DNA from: Comamonas piscis
Lineage (GTDB): Bacteria; Pseudomonadota; Gammaproteobacteria; Burkholderiales; Burkholderiaceae_C
Assembly: GCF_014109725.1 (NCBI RefSeq)
Contig: NZ_CP058554.1
Coordinates: 1,364,001-1,428,000 of the forward strand
DNA length: 64,000 bases
Reading direction: 5' to 3'
Shown here: piece after piece, positions 50,119 through 59,170 of the stretch
Numbering within the stretch: position 1 is the stretch's first letter
How the letters are laid out: every line of letters starts with the position of its first letter
The notes under the pieces: generated by a model
What the model saw: only the letters and a program-made list of their open reading frames with translations
The model's database searches: none
Told to the model about the DNA's origin: nothing
Translations under genes and position numbers: made by a program

Positions 50119-52251
50119 ATGATGGGTTTCCATGCACAACAAGCGCAGCCGCTGATGGCGCGCGCAGTAATTTCGAAGCCGCAGGCGCGTGATTTGCGCC
50201 CGGTGGCAGCAGCGGTGATCGGCTTGCTGCTCAGCAGCGCTGCCATGGCGCAGAACGCAGAGGGCAGCGCCCCGGCAACAGCCACCACCTTGCCCGAAGT
50301 GACGGTATCGGCCAGCGGCACCAACCGCACGGTCGATGACATGACTACGCCGGTGACGGTATTGCAGGGCGACGAGCTGGTGCAAAAACGCGGCGCCAGC
50401 CTGGGGGAGACCCTGGCCTATGAGCCCGGCATCCAGGCCACGCACTTTGGTGCGGGTGCCAGCCGCCCGGTGATTCGCGGCATGGATGGTGCGCGGGTCA
50501 AGGTGCTGAACGATGGCGCGGTGATCCAGGATGCCTCGACCATCAGCCCCGACCATGCGGTGGTGAGCGAGCCCATGCTGGCCACCCAGATCGAGGTGCT
50601 GCGGGGGCCATCGGCCTTGATCTATGGCGCTGGCGCGATTGGCGGCGTGGTCAATGTGCTGGACAACAAGATTCCCACCAAGGTGCCGGAAAAGGGCTAT
50701 GAAGGCCAGGTCGAAGTGCGTGCCGGCACGGGCGCCAATGATGCCGCGACTGCGCTGTCGTTGACGGCGGGCTCGGGCCCCTTTGCCTTGCATATGGAGG
50801 GCATGGCCCGCAATGCCGATGACTACCGCGTAGGCAGCGGCTGGGGCCTGGGCAACAAGGTGGACGGCAGCCGCGCGCGCAATGCGGGCGGCAGCATTGG
50901 CCTGTCCTGGATTGGTGACAGCGGCTATGTGGGCCTGGCCTACACGCGCACCCAGGCCCGCTACGGCCTGCCCGGCCACAACCACAGCTTTGAAGGCTGC
51001 CACACCCATGGCCTGCACTTGCACTGCGGCGGCCATGACGACCATGACCACGACGAAGACGGCCATGACCATGACCACGACCACGAGGAAGAAGGCGTGC
51101 CGGTGGTGGACATGCACAGCGAGCGCTATGACCTGCGCTCCGAATGGCGCCAGCCGTTCGCCGGCGTGTCGGCCATCCGCCTGCGCGGTGGCGTGACGCG
51201 CTACCACCACGATGAGATCGAGGGCGGCGAGGTTTCCACCAGCTTCAAGAACCGCGCGCATGACATGCGCGTCGATGTGCTGCATGAGCCGATTGCCGGC
51301 TGGACCGGTCTGGTCGGCTTTGAGGCTGCGCAGCGTCGCTTCAGCGCCACCGGTGAGGAAGCCTATGTGCAGCCGACCCGCACGCAAAGCCAGGGCGTCT
51401 ACCTGCTGGAAGAACGCCGCTTTGGCGACTTTGGCATTGAGGCCGCCGCCCGCCACGACTGGCAAAGCGTCTATGCCAATGACGACGGCCTGGTGCGCAA
51501 GCACAAGGGCAACTCGCTGTCGCTGGGTGGTAGCTGGCGCTTTATGCCGGGTTACCGCCTGAGCGCCCATGTCACCTCGGCCAGCCGCCTGCCGACGGCC
51601 GAAGAGCTGTATGCACGGGGCCTGCACATGGCCACCTCGACCTATGAGCTGGGCAACCCTGATCTGCGCAAGGAGCGTTCGGGCAATATCGACATCGGTG
51701 TGGCGCGCACGGCGGGCGATACGACCTACTCGGTCAATGTCTACCGCAACCGGGTGAACAACTACATCTACGGCCGCACCGTTGATGAGCATGAAGGCCT
51801 GCAGCTGCTGCAGTATGCGCAGCAGACCGCCACCTTCACCGGTTTGGAAGGCCAGATCCAGCACCGCATCAACGCGAACTGGACAGTAGGCGCCACCGGC
51901 GACCTGGTGCATGCCAAGCTGGAAGACGGCAGCAAGATCCCGCGCCTGGCCCCTGCCCGCGTCGGCTTGCGCGTAGCAGGCAAATGGGCCAACTGGCGCA
52001 GCGAGGCGCAGTGGCAGCTGGTCAAGCGCCAGAACAAGGTGGCTGATTATGAAAGCGAGACCCCTGGCTACGGCATGCTGAACTGGCGCGTCAGCTACCA
52101 CCAGACCTCCAGCGATGGCACGCCATGGCAGATCTACCTGAAGCTGGACAACCTGACCAACAAGCTGGCCTATGTCCACACCTCGTTCATCAAGAACGCG
52201 GCGCCGCTGCAGGGCCGTGCGGTCTCGCTGGGCTTTATCAAGCAGTTCTGA
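50119..52251 (+). CDS. znuD: TonB-dependent outer-membrane receptor, probable zinc importer (ZnuD-like)
   Basis: A 710-aa receptor. Signal peptide VAAAVIGLLLSSAAMAQ, TonB box region LPEVTVSA, plug domain (TPVTVLQGDELVQKRGASLGETLAYEPGI, RPVIRGMDGARVKVLNDGA, VEVLRGPSALIYG-like) and a beta-barrel ending in an aromatic Phe (GFIKQF). An extracellular loop at about residues 294-330 is packed with His, Asp and Cys (CHTHGLHLHCGGHDDHDHDE and on), the hallmark of ZnuD, which captures zinc. The TonB-ExbBD motor is not in the window. Expression is likely Zur-type; a candidate operator lies at 49419. Confidence 0.88.
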   Translation: MMGFHAQQAQPLMARAVISKPQARDLRPVAAAVIGLLLSSAAMAQNAEGSAPATATTLPEVTVSASGTNRTVDDMTTPVTVLQGDELVQKRGASLGETLAYEPGIQATHFGAGASRPVIRGMDGARVKVLNDGAVIQDASTISPDHAVVSEPMLATQIEVLRGPSALIYGAGAIGGVVNVLDNKIPTKVPEKGYEGQVEVRAGTGANDAATALSLTAGSGPFALHMEGMARNADDYRVGSGWGLGNKVDGSRARNAGGSIGLSWIGDSGYVGLAYTRTQARYGLPGHNHSFEGCHTHGLHLHCGGHDDHDHDEDGHDHDHDHEEEGVPVVDMHSERYDLRSEWRQPFAGVSAIRLRGGVTRYHHDEIEGGEVSTSFKNRAHDMRVDVLHEPIAGWTGLVGFEAAQRRFSATGEEAYVQPTRTQSQGVYLLEERRFGDFGIEAAARHDWQSVYANDDGLVRKHKGNSLSLGGSWRFMPGYRLSAHVTSASRLPTAEELYARGLHMATSTYELGNPDLRKERSGNIDIGVARTAGDTTYSVNVYRNRVNNYIYGRTVDEHEGLQLLQYAQQTATFTGLEGQIQHRINANWTVGATGDLVHAKLEDGSKIPRLAPARVGLRVAGKWANWRSEAQWQLVKRQNKVADYESETPGYGMLNWRVSYHQTSSDGTPWQIYLKLDNLTNKLAYVHTSFIKNAAPLQGRAVSLGFIKQF

Positions 52252-52276
52252 GCTTGAACGACAAGCCCTGAACGCC

Positions 52277-52313
52277 AAAGCCGCTGCCTCCCTCAGGAGC
52301 CAGCGGCTTTTTT
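52277..52313. terminator. Bidirectional terminator between znuD and the 5'-nucleotidase gene
   Basis: AAAGCCGCTG (52277-52286) / CAGCGGCTTT (52301-52310) with a 14-base loop, T-run on the plus strand and matching A-run at the other end, serving both convergent genes. Confidence 0.88.
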
Positions 52314-52333
52314 GCGTCTGTATGTTGGGCGGA

Positions 52334-53233
52334 TCAGAGGTTGGAGATGCCGCTGCTCACATGCCCGGCCGGCACATGGGCGGCCGCGCTGGTGGCGTGG
52401 CCCGTCTGGTCGTCAAAGAAGAAATCGGGCTCAAACTCGCGCAGAAACTCGCCCTTGGCCAGGCCGCCGAGGAACATGGTTTCATCGACGCCGATGTTCC
52501 AGTCCATCAGGGTGCGGATGGCGCGCTCATGCGCAGGGGCGCTGCGGGCGGTGACCAGCGCAGTGCGGATGCGCATCTGGCTTTGCGTGTCTTGCTGCAG
52601 GCGGTGCAGCGCCGCCAGCAGCGGTTTGAAAGGCCCATCGGGCAGGGGCAGCGAGGCATGCTCGATCTCATGGCGCTGGAATGCATCCAGCCCCTGGGCC
52701 TGGAAGACGCGCTCGGCCTCGTCGGAGAACAGCACGGCATCGCCGTCAAAGGCAATGCGCACTTCATCGGGGTTGCTGTCCTGCGCCTGGGCCGATTCGG
52801 TCAGCACGCGGGCAGCGGGAAAGCCCAGCTGCAGCGCCTGCTGCACATCGGTGGCATTGGCGGACAGGAAAAGATGGGCGCCCAGTGGCTTGAGGTAGCG
52901 GAAGGGATCGCGCCCCTGCGTGAACACCCCTCGCTGGATCGAGAGCAGGCCATGGGCCTTGCAGCTGCGGAACACGCGCATGCCACTGACCGGGTCATTG
53001 CGCGACAGCAGCACCACCTCGACCTTTTGCTCGGTACCGCTGTTGAAGGCCAGCAGCTTGCGCACCAAGGAGAACGCCACGCCCGGCGGTGCGGGTATCT
53101 CCAGCCGCTGCAGCTGCAGCTGGGCATAGGCCTGGTCCTTGTCCTGCTCGAAAACCCGGTTTTCTTCTTCAAAGTTGAACAGTGCGCGCGAGGAGATCGC
53201 GACCACCAGCTTGTTTTCGAGAGTGGCAGCCAT
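52334..53233 (-). CDS. Cytosolic 5'-nucleotidase (NT5C1-like family)
   Basis: A 299-aa protein of the cytosolic 5'-nucleotidase family (the family of eukaryotic NT5C1A): KLVVAISSRALFNFEEENRVFEQ at the start, GVAFSLVRKLLAFN, VEVVLLSRNDPVSGMRVFRSCKAHGL, then VRIAFDGDAVLFSDEAERVFQAQGL, FKPLLAALHRLQ, RTALVTARSAPAHERAIRTLMDW and EPDFFFDDQTGH. It would remove phosphate from nucleoside monophosphates. It stands alone between convergent znuD and the GntR gene on the same strand. Confidence 0.9.
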   Translation of the reverse strand: MAATLENKLVVAISSRALFNFEEENRVFEQDKDQAYAQLQLQRLEIPAPPGVAFSLVRKLLAFNSGTEQKVEVVLLSRNDPVSGMRVFRSCKAHGLLSIQRGVFTQGRDPFRYLKPLGAHLFLSANATDVQQALQLGFPAARVLTESAQAQDSNPDEVRIAFDGDAVLFSDEAERVFQAQGLDAFQRHEIEHASLPLPDGPFKPLLAALHRLQQDTQSQMRIRTALVTARSAPAHERAIRTLMDWNIGVDETMFLGGLAKGEFLREFEPDFFFDDQTGHATSAAAHVPAGHVSSGISNL

Positions 53234-53290
53234 GGCCGTCCTTGTTGCTGAACTGGGGCCAATATAGCGCAGTGGCAGCGCGGTTTGTAC

Positions 53291-54025
53291 TCAATACCAA
53301 GCTTGGGAGAACTGGGAGATCACGCGCCCCAAATGCTGCTGCATTGCCTGGCGTGCCTGCTCGGGCTGGCGCTCGGCAATTGCCGCAAAGATGGCCTGGT
53401 GGTCCTTGAGGCTGGCCTCGCGCAGCTGCTCGGAGTGGAAATGCTGCTCAATCTTGTCCCAGCGCGGATCCTGGCGGGCGTTGTCCCACATGGCCTGCAC
53501 CATGTGCTGCAGCACGCGGTTGCCGGTGGCCTCGGCAATGGCGAGGTGAAACCGCCGGTCGGCGGCATCGTAGGCATCTTTGTCGGCCAGCTGCAGGCGC
53601 ATGGTGGCCAGGGCGTCGAGCATGCGGTCCAGGTCGGCATCGCGGCGCTCGCTGGCAGCGGCGGCTGCTATCTCGGCTTCGACCAGCACGCGGGCGCGCA
53701 GGGTTTCCAGCGGGCCGGGGCCCGTGGGCACATCAAAGGCGGGCAGGCGGCTGGGGCCATTGGCGCCGCTGGGCTGCAGGTAGATGCCCGAGCCCAGGCG
53801 CACCTCGACGAGGCCTTGCACCTCCAGCGCAATGATGGCCTCGCGCACGGCAGTGCGGCTGACGCCGAACATGTCGGCCAGGGTGCGCTCCGAGGGCAGG
53901 CGCTGGTCGGCCGCCGCGCTGTCGGCAGCAGTTTCTTCCAGGATTTTTCTGGCGAGGTCCTGGTAGGACCTGACACCGGTGGTGCGGCTGTCGTCGTCAA
54001 CCGTCGGGACCAGCTTGTTGGGCAT
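53291..54025 (-). CDS. GntR-family regulator, FadR/FCD subfamily, controlling uxuA
   Basis: A 244-aa regulator. Winged helix at about residues 20-90 (LARKILEETAADSAAADQRLPSERTLADMFGVSRTAVREAIIALEVQGLVEVRLGSGIYL). FCD ligand domain with RRFHLAIAEATGN and the metal-ligand His residues of QHFHSEQLREASLKDHQAIFAAI. It is divergent from uxuA, and the intergenic DNA has TGGT-N3-ACCA sites that fit this subfamily (UxuR/ExuR-like). It probably represses the mannonate pathway until a hexuronate intermediate binds. Confidence 0.92.
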   Translation of the reverse strand: MPNKLVPTVDDDSRTTGVRSYQDLARKILEETAADSAAADQRLPSERTLADMFGVSRTAVREAIIALEVQGLVEVRLGSGIYLQPSGANGPSRLPAFDVPTGPGPLETLRARVLVEAEIAAAAASERRDADLDRMLDALATMRLQLADKDAYDAADRRFHLAIAEATGNRVLQHMVQAMWDNARQDPRWDKIEQHFHSEQLREASLKDHQAIFAAIAERQPEQARQAMQQHLGRVISQFSQAWY

Positions 54026-54124
54026 CTTGCGCGTATTCCGTTCATGGGCCTATCCGCCAAAACCGGAGGGCCAGCAGCAGTGTAAGCCGCCGTCTGGCCC
54101 AAACGCGGCAAATACCGGACATAG

Positions 54125-54177
54125 TGGTAAACCATCAATCTAAATGGTCTAGCCAGTTTGTAGAATTGGTCTAACCA
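54125..54177. promoter_or_regulatory. GntR (FCD) operators upstream of uxuA
   Basis: Three sites: TGGTAAACCA (54125-54134, two-base centre), TGGTCTAGCCA (54145-54155, one mismatch) and TGGTCTAACCA (54167-54177, perfect TGGT-N3-ACCA). The last two have centres 22 bases apart, about two helical turns, so dimers could bind side by side. The third site ends 30 bases before the uxuA start. Confidence 0.72.
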
Positions 54178-54206
54178 GATTTTTGATTGCAGGAAAAGGT
54201 TCATCC

Positions 54207-55283
54207 ATGAAGATGTCGTTTCGTTGGTTTGGCAGTTCGGACCCCGTGTCCCTGGCCTATATCCGCCAGATCCCCGGGGTCACGCATATCGTCTCGGCGA
54301 TTTACGACGAGCCAGTAGGGGCGGTGTGGCCGCTGGCCAAGGTCGAGGCGCTCAAGCAGCAGATTGAAGACGCCGGACTGGCCTTTGAGCTGGTCGAATC
54401 GGTGCCGGTGCATGAGGACATCAAGCTGGGCCGCGACAGCCGCGACCAGCTGATCGCCAATTACCAGCAAACCTTGCGCCATCTGGCCACCGCCGGTGTG
54501 CAGGTGGTGTGCTACAACTTTATGCCGGTGTTTGACTGGACCCGCACCGAGCTGGCCAAGCAGCTGCCCGATGGCTCCACCTGCCTGGCTTTTGACAGCC
54601 GCATGGCTGACAGCATTGATGCGGAAAAAGGCATCTCGCTGCCCGGCTGGGACAGCAGCTACCGCAGTGATGAGCTGCAAGGCCTGCTGCAGGCCTACCG
54701 CCAGGTCGATGCCGAGCAGCTCTGGCAGAACCTGGCCTATTTTCTGCAGGCCGTCATCCCGGTGGCCGAGGAGTGCGGCATCAAGATGGCCATCCACCCC
54801 GATGACCCACCGCGCCCGATCTTTGGCCTGCCGCGCATCGTGAAGAACCGCGACGACCTGGCCCGCATCGTCGATTTGATCGACAGCCCCGCCAATGGCC
54901 TGACCCTGTGCTCGGGCTCGCTGGGCGCCGGCCCGCAGAACAATGTCGAGGCGCTGGTGCGCGAGTTTGGCGGCCGGGGCCGCATCCACTTTGCGCATAT
55001 CCGCAATGTGAAAGTCTCGCCCGACGGCGACTTTGAAGAAACCGCCCACCTCTCGACCTGTGGCTCGCTCGATATTGCGGCCATCGTCAAGGCCTACCAC
55101 GATGTGGGCTTTGAAGGCTATGTGCGCCCGGACCACGGCCGCATGATCTGGGGCGAAACCGGTAAGCCCGGCTATGGCCTCTACGACCGGGCACTGGGCG
55201 CCGTCTACATCAACGGCCTGTGGGAAGCGGTGGACAAGTTCTCAGCCGCGCAGCAAGACAGCGCAGCACCTGCTGCACTCTGA
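54207..55283 (+). CDS. uxuA: Mannonate dehydratase
   Basis: A 358-aa enzyme converting D-mannonate to 2-keto-3-deoxygluconate. AAAGG seven bases before ATG 54207 decides the start over an upstream TTG. Landmarks: FRWFGSSDPVSLAYIRQIPGVTHIVSAIYDEPVG, VCYNFMPVFDWTRTEL, IKMAIHPDDPP (metal ligand His), LCSGSLGAG, IHFAHIRNVK and YVRPDHGRMIWGE. It is followed by a Bug-type binding protein, which may bind a hexuronate or aldonate. No uxaC, uxaB, kdgK or kdgA gene is visible, so the pathway is completed elsewhere. Confidence 0.95.
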   Translation: MKMSFRWFGSSDPVSLAYIRQIPGVTHIVSAIYDEPVGAVWPLAKVEALKQQIEDAGLAFELVESVPVHEDIKLGRDSRDQLIANYQQTLRHLATAGVQVVCYNFMPVFDWTRTELAKQLPDGSTCLAFDSRMADSIDAEKGISLPGWDSSYRSDELQGLLQAYRQVDAEQLWQNLAYFLQAVIPVAEECGIKMAIHPDDPPRPIFGLPRIVKNRDDLARIVDLIDSPANGLTLCSGSLGAGPQNNVEALVREFGGRGRIHFAHIRNVKVSPDGDFEETAHLSTCGSLDIAAIVKAYHDVGFEGYVRPDHGRMIWGETGKPGYGLYDRALGAVYINGLWEAVDKFSAAQQDSAAPAAL

Positions 55284-55306
55284 TTTCAAACCAAGGAGAC
55301 ATAACA

Positions 55307-56329
55307 ATGACGACCAAGACAACACAGCACGCGATGCTGCGCCGCAAATTGACCCAGGGCTTGACCCTGGGCCTGGCCCTGGGTGCCGGCCTGATCGGCG
55401 CCCCGGCGCTGGCGCAAACCGCCTACCCGACCAAGCCGGTCACCCTGATGGTGGGCTTTCCGCCAGGTGGTCAGACCGATTTTGCCGCCCGCGTGCTCAC
55501 CAACAGCCTGGCGGCCAACCTGGGCCAGGGCGTGGTCATCGAGAACAAGGCCGGCGTCAACGGCAATCTGGGCTCGGCCGACATCATGCGCTCTGCCCCG
55601 GATGGCTACCGCATGCTGGTGGGCAATGGCTCGATGACGGTGACCCCGCATGTCTTCCCCAACCTGGGCATTGTGGACCCGACCAAGTTTGTGCCGGTGG
55701 GCATTCTGCTGCAGTCGCCACTGGTGCTGGTGGTGCCGGCTGCGTCGCCGGTGAAGGACTTTGCGCAGTTCGCCGCCCTCGTCAAAGAGCGCGCCAAGGC
55801 TGGCAAGGGTGTGGACTACGGCACACCGGGCGCCGGCTCGCTGGTGCATGTGACCACCGAGCTGATGCGCGAGCGCCTGGGCGGCCCGGCGATGAACCAT
55901 GTGCCCTACAAGGGCAGTGCGCCTGCCGTCATCGATCTGATGGCCGGCCGCATTGAGGCGATGTTTGATGCGACCTCGGTGTTTGATCCCTACATCAAGT
56001 CCGGCAAGGTGCGCCCCATCCTGGTGACCAGCAGCAGCCGCGTGGCCTCGATGCCCGATGTGCCGACCCCCGCCGAAGTGGGCCTGAAGGATTTCGAGAT
56101 CATCTCGTTTATCGGCATGTACGGCCCACCCGGCACCCGCCCGGAGGTGGTGCAAAAGCTCAATGCCGCCATCAATACGGTGCTGAAGGAGCCTGCGGTG
56201 ATCCGCAGCTTTCAGGAGCGTGGCGACCAGCCCGGCGGTGGCACGCCTGAGCAGCTGGATGCCATGACGCGCGCGCAGTACAAGCTTTGGGGCGACGTGG
56301 TCAAGGCCAACAAGATCCACGCGGAGTAA
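55307..56329 (+). CDS. Bug-family (TctC-like) periplasmic solute-binding protein
   Basis: A 340-aa secreted binding protein with signal peptide ending ALAQ. Landmarks: AYPTKPVTLMVGFPPGGQTDFAARVLTNSL, VVIENKAGVNGNLGSADIM, ADGYRMLVGNG-type loop (SAPDGYRML), VDYGTPGAGSLVHVTTELMRERLG and MNHVPYKGSAPAVIDLMAGRIEAMF. AAGGAG nine bases before ATG. It is 23 bases behind uxuA, in the GntR-controlled unit, so a uronate- or aldonate-related ligand is the natural guess. No TctA/TctB membrane partners are adjacent. Confidence 0.93.
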   Translation: MTTKTTQHAMLRRKLTQGLTLGLALGAGLIGAPALAQTAYPTKPVTLMVGFPPGGQTDFAARVLTNSLAANLGQGVVIENKAGVNGNLGSADIMRSAPDGYRMLVGNGSMTVTPHVFPNLGIVDPTKFVPVGILLQSPLVLVVPAASPVKDFAQFAALVKERAKAGKGVDYGTPGAGSLVHVTTELMRERLGGPAMNHVPYKGSAPAVIDLMAGRIEAMFDATSVFDPYIKSGKVRPILVTSSSRVASMPDVPTPAEVGLKDFEIISFIGMYGPPGTRPEVVQKLNAAINTVLKEPAVIRSFQERGDQPGGGTPEQLDAMTRAQYKLWGDVVKANKIHAE

Positions 56330-56377
56330 GGGCTGAGCCAGGCCAGGCGCGCCGGGCGGCGCCCTGGTCTGCAGCGT

Positions 56378-57595
56378 TCAACGCACAAACTGGTTGAGCT
56401 GGATGATGGGCATGAGCACGGCCATCACGATGATGCCGACCACGATGCCCATGCCGACGATCAGCAGCGGCTCCAGGATGGTGGCCAGGCGCATCGCGCG
56501 GCGCTTCACATCGCCAGCCAACTGGTTGGCCACGCGCTGCAGCATTTGCGGCAGCTCACCGGTCTGCTCGCCCAGGCGGGCAAACATCGACAGCAGCGCG
56601 GGGAAGCGCTTTTTTTGCGCCAGGGCCGAGGCGAGGGGCGCGCCCTCGCGCACCTGGTCCAGCGCATCGATGGCGTCCTGGCGCATGGCCTGGTTGGAGA
56701 CGGTCTCGGCAGCGGCCTGCAGCGCCTTCAAGATGGGCACGCCCGCATTGCTGAGCATGGCCAGGGTGGAGGCAAAGCGGGCCGCATTGTAGTTGCGCGC
56801 GAGCTTGCCAACGACCGGCAGCTGCAGCCAGCCGGCATCAAAGCGCTGGCGAAAGGCGGGCTGGCGCAGCGACAGGCGCAGCATCACGGTGCCGACAAAG
56901 GCCAGGCCGGCGCCCAACCACCACCAGTGGCGGATCAGGTCGCTGAAGCCCAGCATGATGCGGGTCAGCAGCGGCAGCGCGTGCTTGGTGCCCGAGAACA
57001 CCTCGGCCACCTGGGGCACCACATAGCTCATCAGCACCATCACCACCACAAAGGCAAAGCAGGTGACGATGGCCGGGTAGAGCGAGGCACCGATGAGGCT
57101 GTTCTTGAGCTGGTCGCGCTCTTCCAGATCATCGGCCAGCCGCGACAGCACCTGGTCCAGGTGGCCGCTGTGCTCGCCCGCATCGATCACGGCGCGGTAG
57201 ATCTGCGAAAAATCACGGGGGTAGAGGGCCAGCGACTTGGCAAAGGTGGAGCCGCCATTGACCTCGGCGCGCAGGCTGGCCACCAGCTGGCGCTGGGGCT
57301 CGCTGTCGATCTCTTCGATCAGGGCGGTCAGCGCCCGCTCCAGTGGCAGGCCGGAGCTGATGAGGCCGGCCAGCTGGCGCGTCCACACTGCCAGGCTGGT
57401 GGCATTGAAGACCGCGCGCCGGCTGCGCACCATGCTGGCGCCGCTGTCGTCGACATCGCCCAGCGGCTCGACCGCCAAAGGCACCATGGCCTGGGCACGC
57501 AGCAGGCTGCGCGCCGCCTTGGCGCTGTCGGCTTCGATCATGCCCTTGCGGGTCTGGCCCTGGGCGTCTAGAACTTCGTACGAAAAAGCGGGCAT
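56378..57595 (-). CDS. gspF: Type II secretion system inner-membrane protein GspF
   Basis: A 405-aa polytopic protein with two T2SSF repeats. The start at 57595 gives the family N-terminus PAFSYEVLDAQGQTRKGMIEADSAKAARSLLRAQ. Repeat one: FTRQLAGLISSGLPLERAL-type (VWTRQLAGLISSGLPLERALTAL) and YPAIVTCFAFVVVMVLMSYVVPQV. Repeat two: RFASTLAMLSNAGVPILKALQAA and ATILEPLLIVGMGIVVGIIVMAVLMPIIQLN. It anchors the pseudopilus assembly ATPase in the inner membrane. No other gsp gene lies on either side here, so it is detached from a cluster or part of a split one. The neighbours do not suggest the secreted substrate. Confidence 0.93.
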   Translation of the reverse strand: MPAFSYEVLDAQGQTRKGMIEADSAKAARSLLRAQAMVPLAVEPLGDVDDSGASMVRSRRAVFNATSLAVWTRQLAGLISSGLPLERALTALIEEIDSEPQRQLVASLRAEVNGGSTFAKSLALYPRDFSQIYRAVIDAGEHSGHLDQVLSRLADDLEERDQLKNSLIGASLYPAIVTCFAFVVVMVLMSYVVPQVAEVFSGTKHALPLLTRIMLGFSDLIRHWWWLGAGLAFVGTVMLRLSLRQPAFRQRFDAGWLQLPVVGKLARNYNAARFASTLAMLSNAGVPILKALQAAAETVSNQAMRQDAIDALDQVREGAPLASALAQKKRFPALLSMFARLGEQTGELPQMLQRVANQLAGDVKRRAMRLATILEPLLIVGMGIVVGIIVMAVLMPIIQLNQFVR

Positions 57596-57682
57596 GGGCT
57601 GGTGGATAAAACAAGGTGGCTCAACGGCCACCCGGGGGCTATTGTGCCCCATCCACGTGGCACGCTGATGGCACAGCCCCGA

Positions 57683-58333
57683 TCAGGCCGCTGCTGCACT
57701 GGGCATCTCGACGGGGCCATCGAGCGTGTTGGCACGCTGGGCCGCAGGGCGCTGCAGCAGCGGCAGCGCATAGTCCTGGAAGGCGGGCAGGCTCGGCAGG
57801 CTGCCCTCTTGCATGCTCCAGCCGATATAGCTGGCCAGGTACAGGTCGGCGGCCGTGAAGTGGTCGCCACAGACATAGCGCTTGCCGGTCACCGCCAGCT
57901 GCAGGCTGCGCAGCACATCGTCAAACCGGCCATAACCGGCTGACAGCGCCTGGCGCTCGCTCTGGTTTTGCAGCCAGCCCTCCGCCTTCGCGGTGGACAC
58001 CGCCTCGACGGGGCCCGCCACCAGGAACAGCCAGCGGTAGTAGCTGCCACGCTCGGTGCTGCCCAGCGCTGGAGCCAGCTTTTTCTCGGGGTAGAGATCG
58101 GCCAGGTAGGCCAGAATCGCGCCAGTCTCGGTCACCATCGTGTCGCCATGCTGCAGTGCTGGCACCTTGCCCATGGGGTTGAGCGCCAGGTAGTCGGGCG
58201 CCTTCATCGTGCCGCCAAACTCCAGCCGCACCGGTTCATAGACGGCATCGCACTCTTCCAGCATCCAGCGCACCATGCGGGCGCGGGACTGGGGGTGGTA
58301 GAAAAAGCGCAGCGGGGCGTTGTGGGTGTTCAT
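57683..58333 (-). CDS. Glutathione S-transferase family protein
   Basis: A 216-aa GST; the start is ATG 58333, since the upstream frame to 58369 adds atypical residues. Thioredoxin-like domain: LRFFYHPQSRARMVRWMLEECDAVYEPVRLEFGG, NPMGKVPAL (cis-Pro) and VTETGAILAYLADLYPEKKL. Helical domain: GKRYVCGDHFTAADLYLASYIGW. SRARMVRWML resembles the GstB-like beta/theta group. Its 5' end faces the WYL regulator gene on the same strand, and the two may be co-regulated. Substrate unknown. Confidence 0.92.
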   Translation of the reverse strand: MNTHNAPLRFFYHPQSRARMVRWMLEECDAVYEPVRLEFGGTMKAPDYLALNPMGKVPALQHGDTMVTETGAILAYLADLYPEKKLAPALGSTERGSYYRWLFLVAGPVEAVSTAKAEGWLQNQSERQALSAGYGRFDDVLRSLQLAVTGKRYVCGDHFTAADLYLASYIGWSMQEGSLPSLPAFQDYALPLLQRPAAQRANTLDGPVEMPSAAAA

Positions 58334-58433
58334 GTCAGGGTCCTGTTCAGTGCTTGGCAAAATCGCCATGCATGCAGGTTAGACAGGGGCGCTGACAGAA
58401 ACTGTCAGCAGCTGAACAGGAAGCGGCCCGCGC

Positions 58434-59132
58434 TTATGACCAGCCATTCAGCGTGTAGCCCGTCTCCGCCAGCCAGCGCTGGATGAGGCTGTGGCGGCTG
58501 TGCGGATAGCGCTCCTGCAGCTCCTGCATCGCATGCACCCGGTCGGCGCGAAAGTGGCGAAAGCCCTGGCGCAGCTCGCACCAGGCAGACACGACCCGGC
58601 TGCGGTCGAAATAGGCCATCGCAAACGGCCAAACCAGGCGCTCGGTCAGGCGGCCGTGCTGGTCCTCGTACACCAGCACCACCTTGTGCTCGGCGCGGAT
58701 CGCGCGGCGCAGCGCCGTCTGCCAGGTCTCCTCTTGGGTGGCAGGCTGCATATTGGGGACCATCAGGCCGCTGGTATCGACTGCTATGCGCAGCTCCAGC
58801 GGCAGGGCGCTGCGGATGCGGTCCATCGCGGCGCTGGCCGCACGGGCCAGTTGCGGGTCGGCCTGCAGGCTGGCCCAGCGGGCGCCCAGCAGCAGGGCTT
58901 CGAGCTCATCGGCATTGAACATCAGCGGCGGCAGCAGAAAGCCGGGTCGCATCTCAAAGCCGATGCCCGGATCGCCTTCGATGGCGGCGCCTTGCTCGCG
59001 CAGGCTCGCGATATCGCGGTAGACGGTGCGCAGGCTCACCTGCAGGGTCTGGGCCAGCGCCGGGCCGGTTTGCGGTTGGCGCGCGCAGCGCAGCAGATCG
59101 AGCAGTTGGAGCAGGCGGGCAGGGCGGGACAT
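58434..59132 (-). CDS. YafY-type transcriptional regulator (HTH_11 + WYL domain)
   Basis: A 232-aa regulator, start at ATG 59132. HTH: RPARLLQLLDLLRCARQPQTGPALAQTLQVSLRTVYRDIASLREQGA. The effector (WYL) domain follows: RRAIRAEHKVVLVYEDQHGRLTERLVWPFAMAYFDRSRVVSAWCELRQGFRHFRADRV, with the W-Y-L motif degraded to a VSAW core, as often in YafY relatives. It lies between the glxR gene and the GST gene on the minus strand, 38 bases from the former. Likely control of the adjacent GST. Confidence 0.9.
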   Translation of the reverse strand: MSRPARLLQLLDLLRCARQPQTGPALAQTLQVSLRTVYRDIASLREQGAAIEGDPGIGFEMRPGFLLPPLMFNADELEALLLGARWASLQADPQLARAASAAMDRIRSALPLELRIAVDTSGLMVPNMQPATQEETWQTALRRAIRAEHKVVLVYEDQHGRLTERLVWPFAMAYFDRSRVVSAWCELRQGFRHFRADRVHAMQELQERYPHSRHSLIQRWLAETGYTLNGWS

Positions 59133-59170
59133 CGCGCAAGCATAGCCGTTCTGCCGCGCCTGCAACCCGC

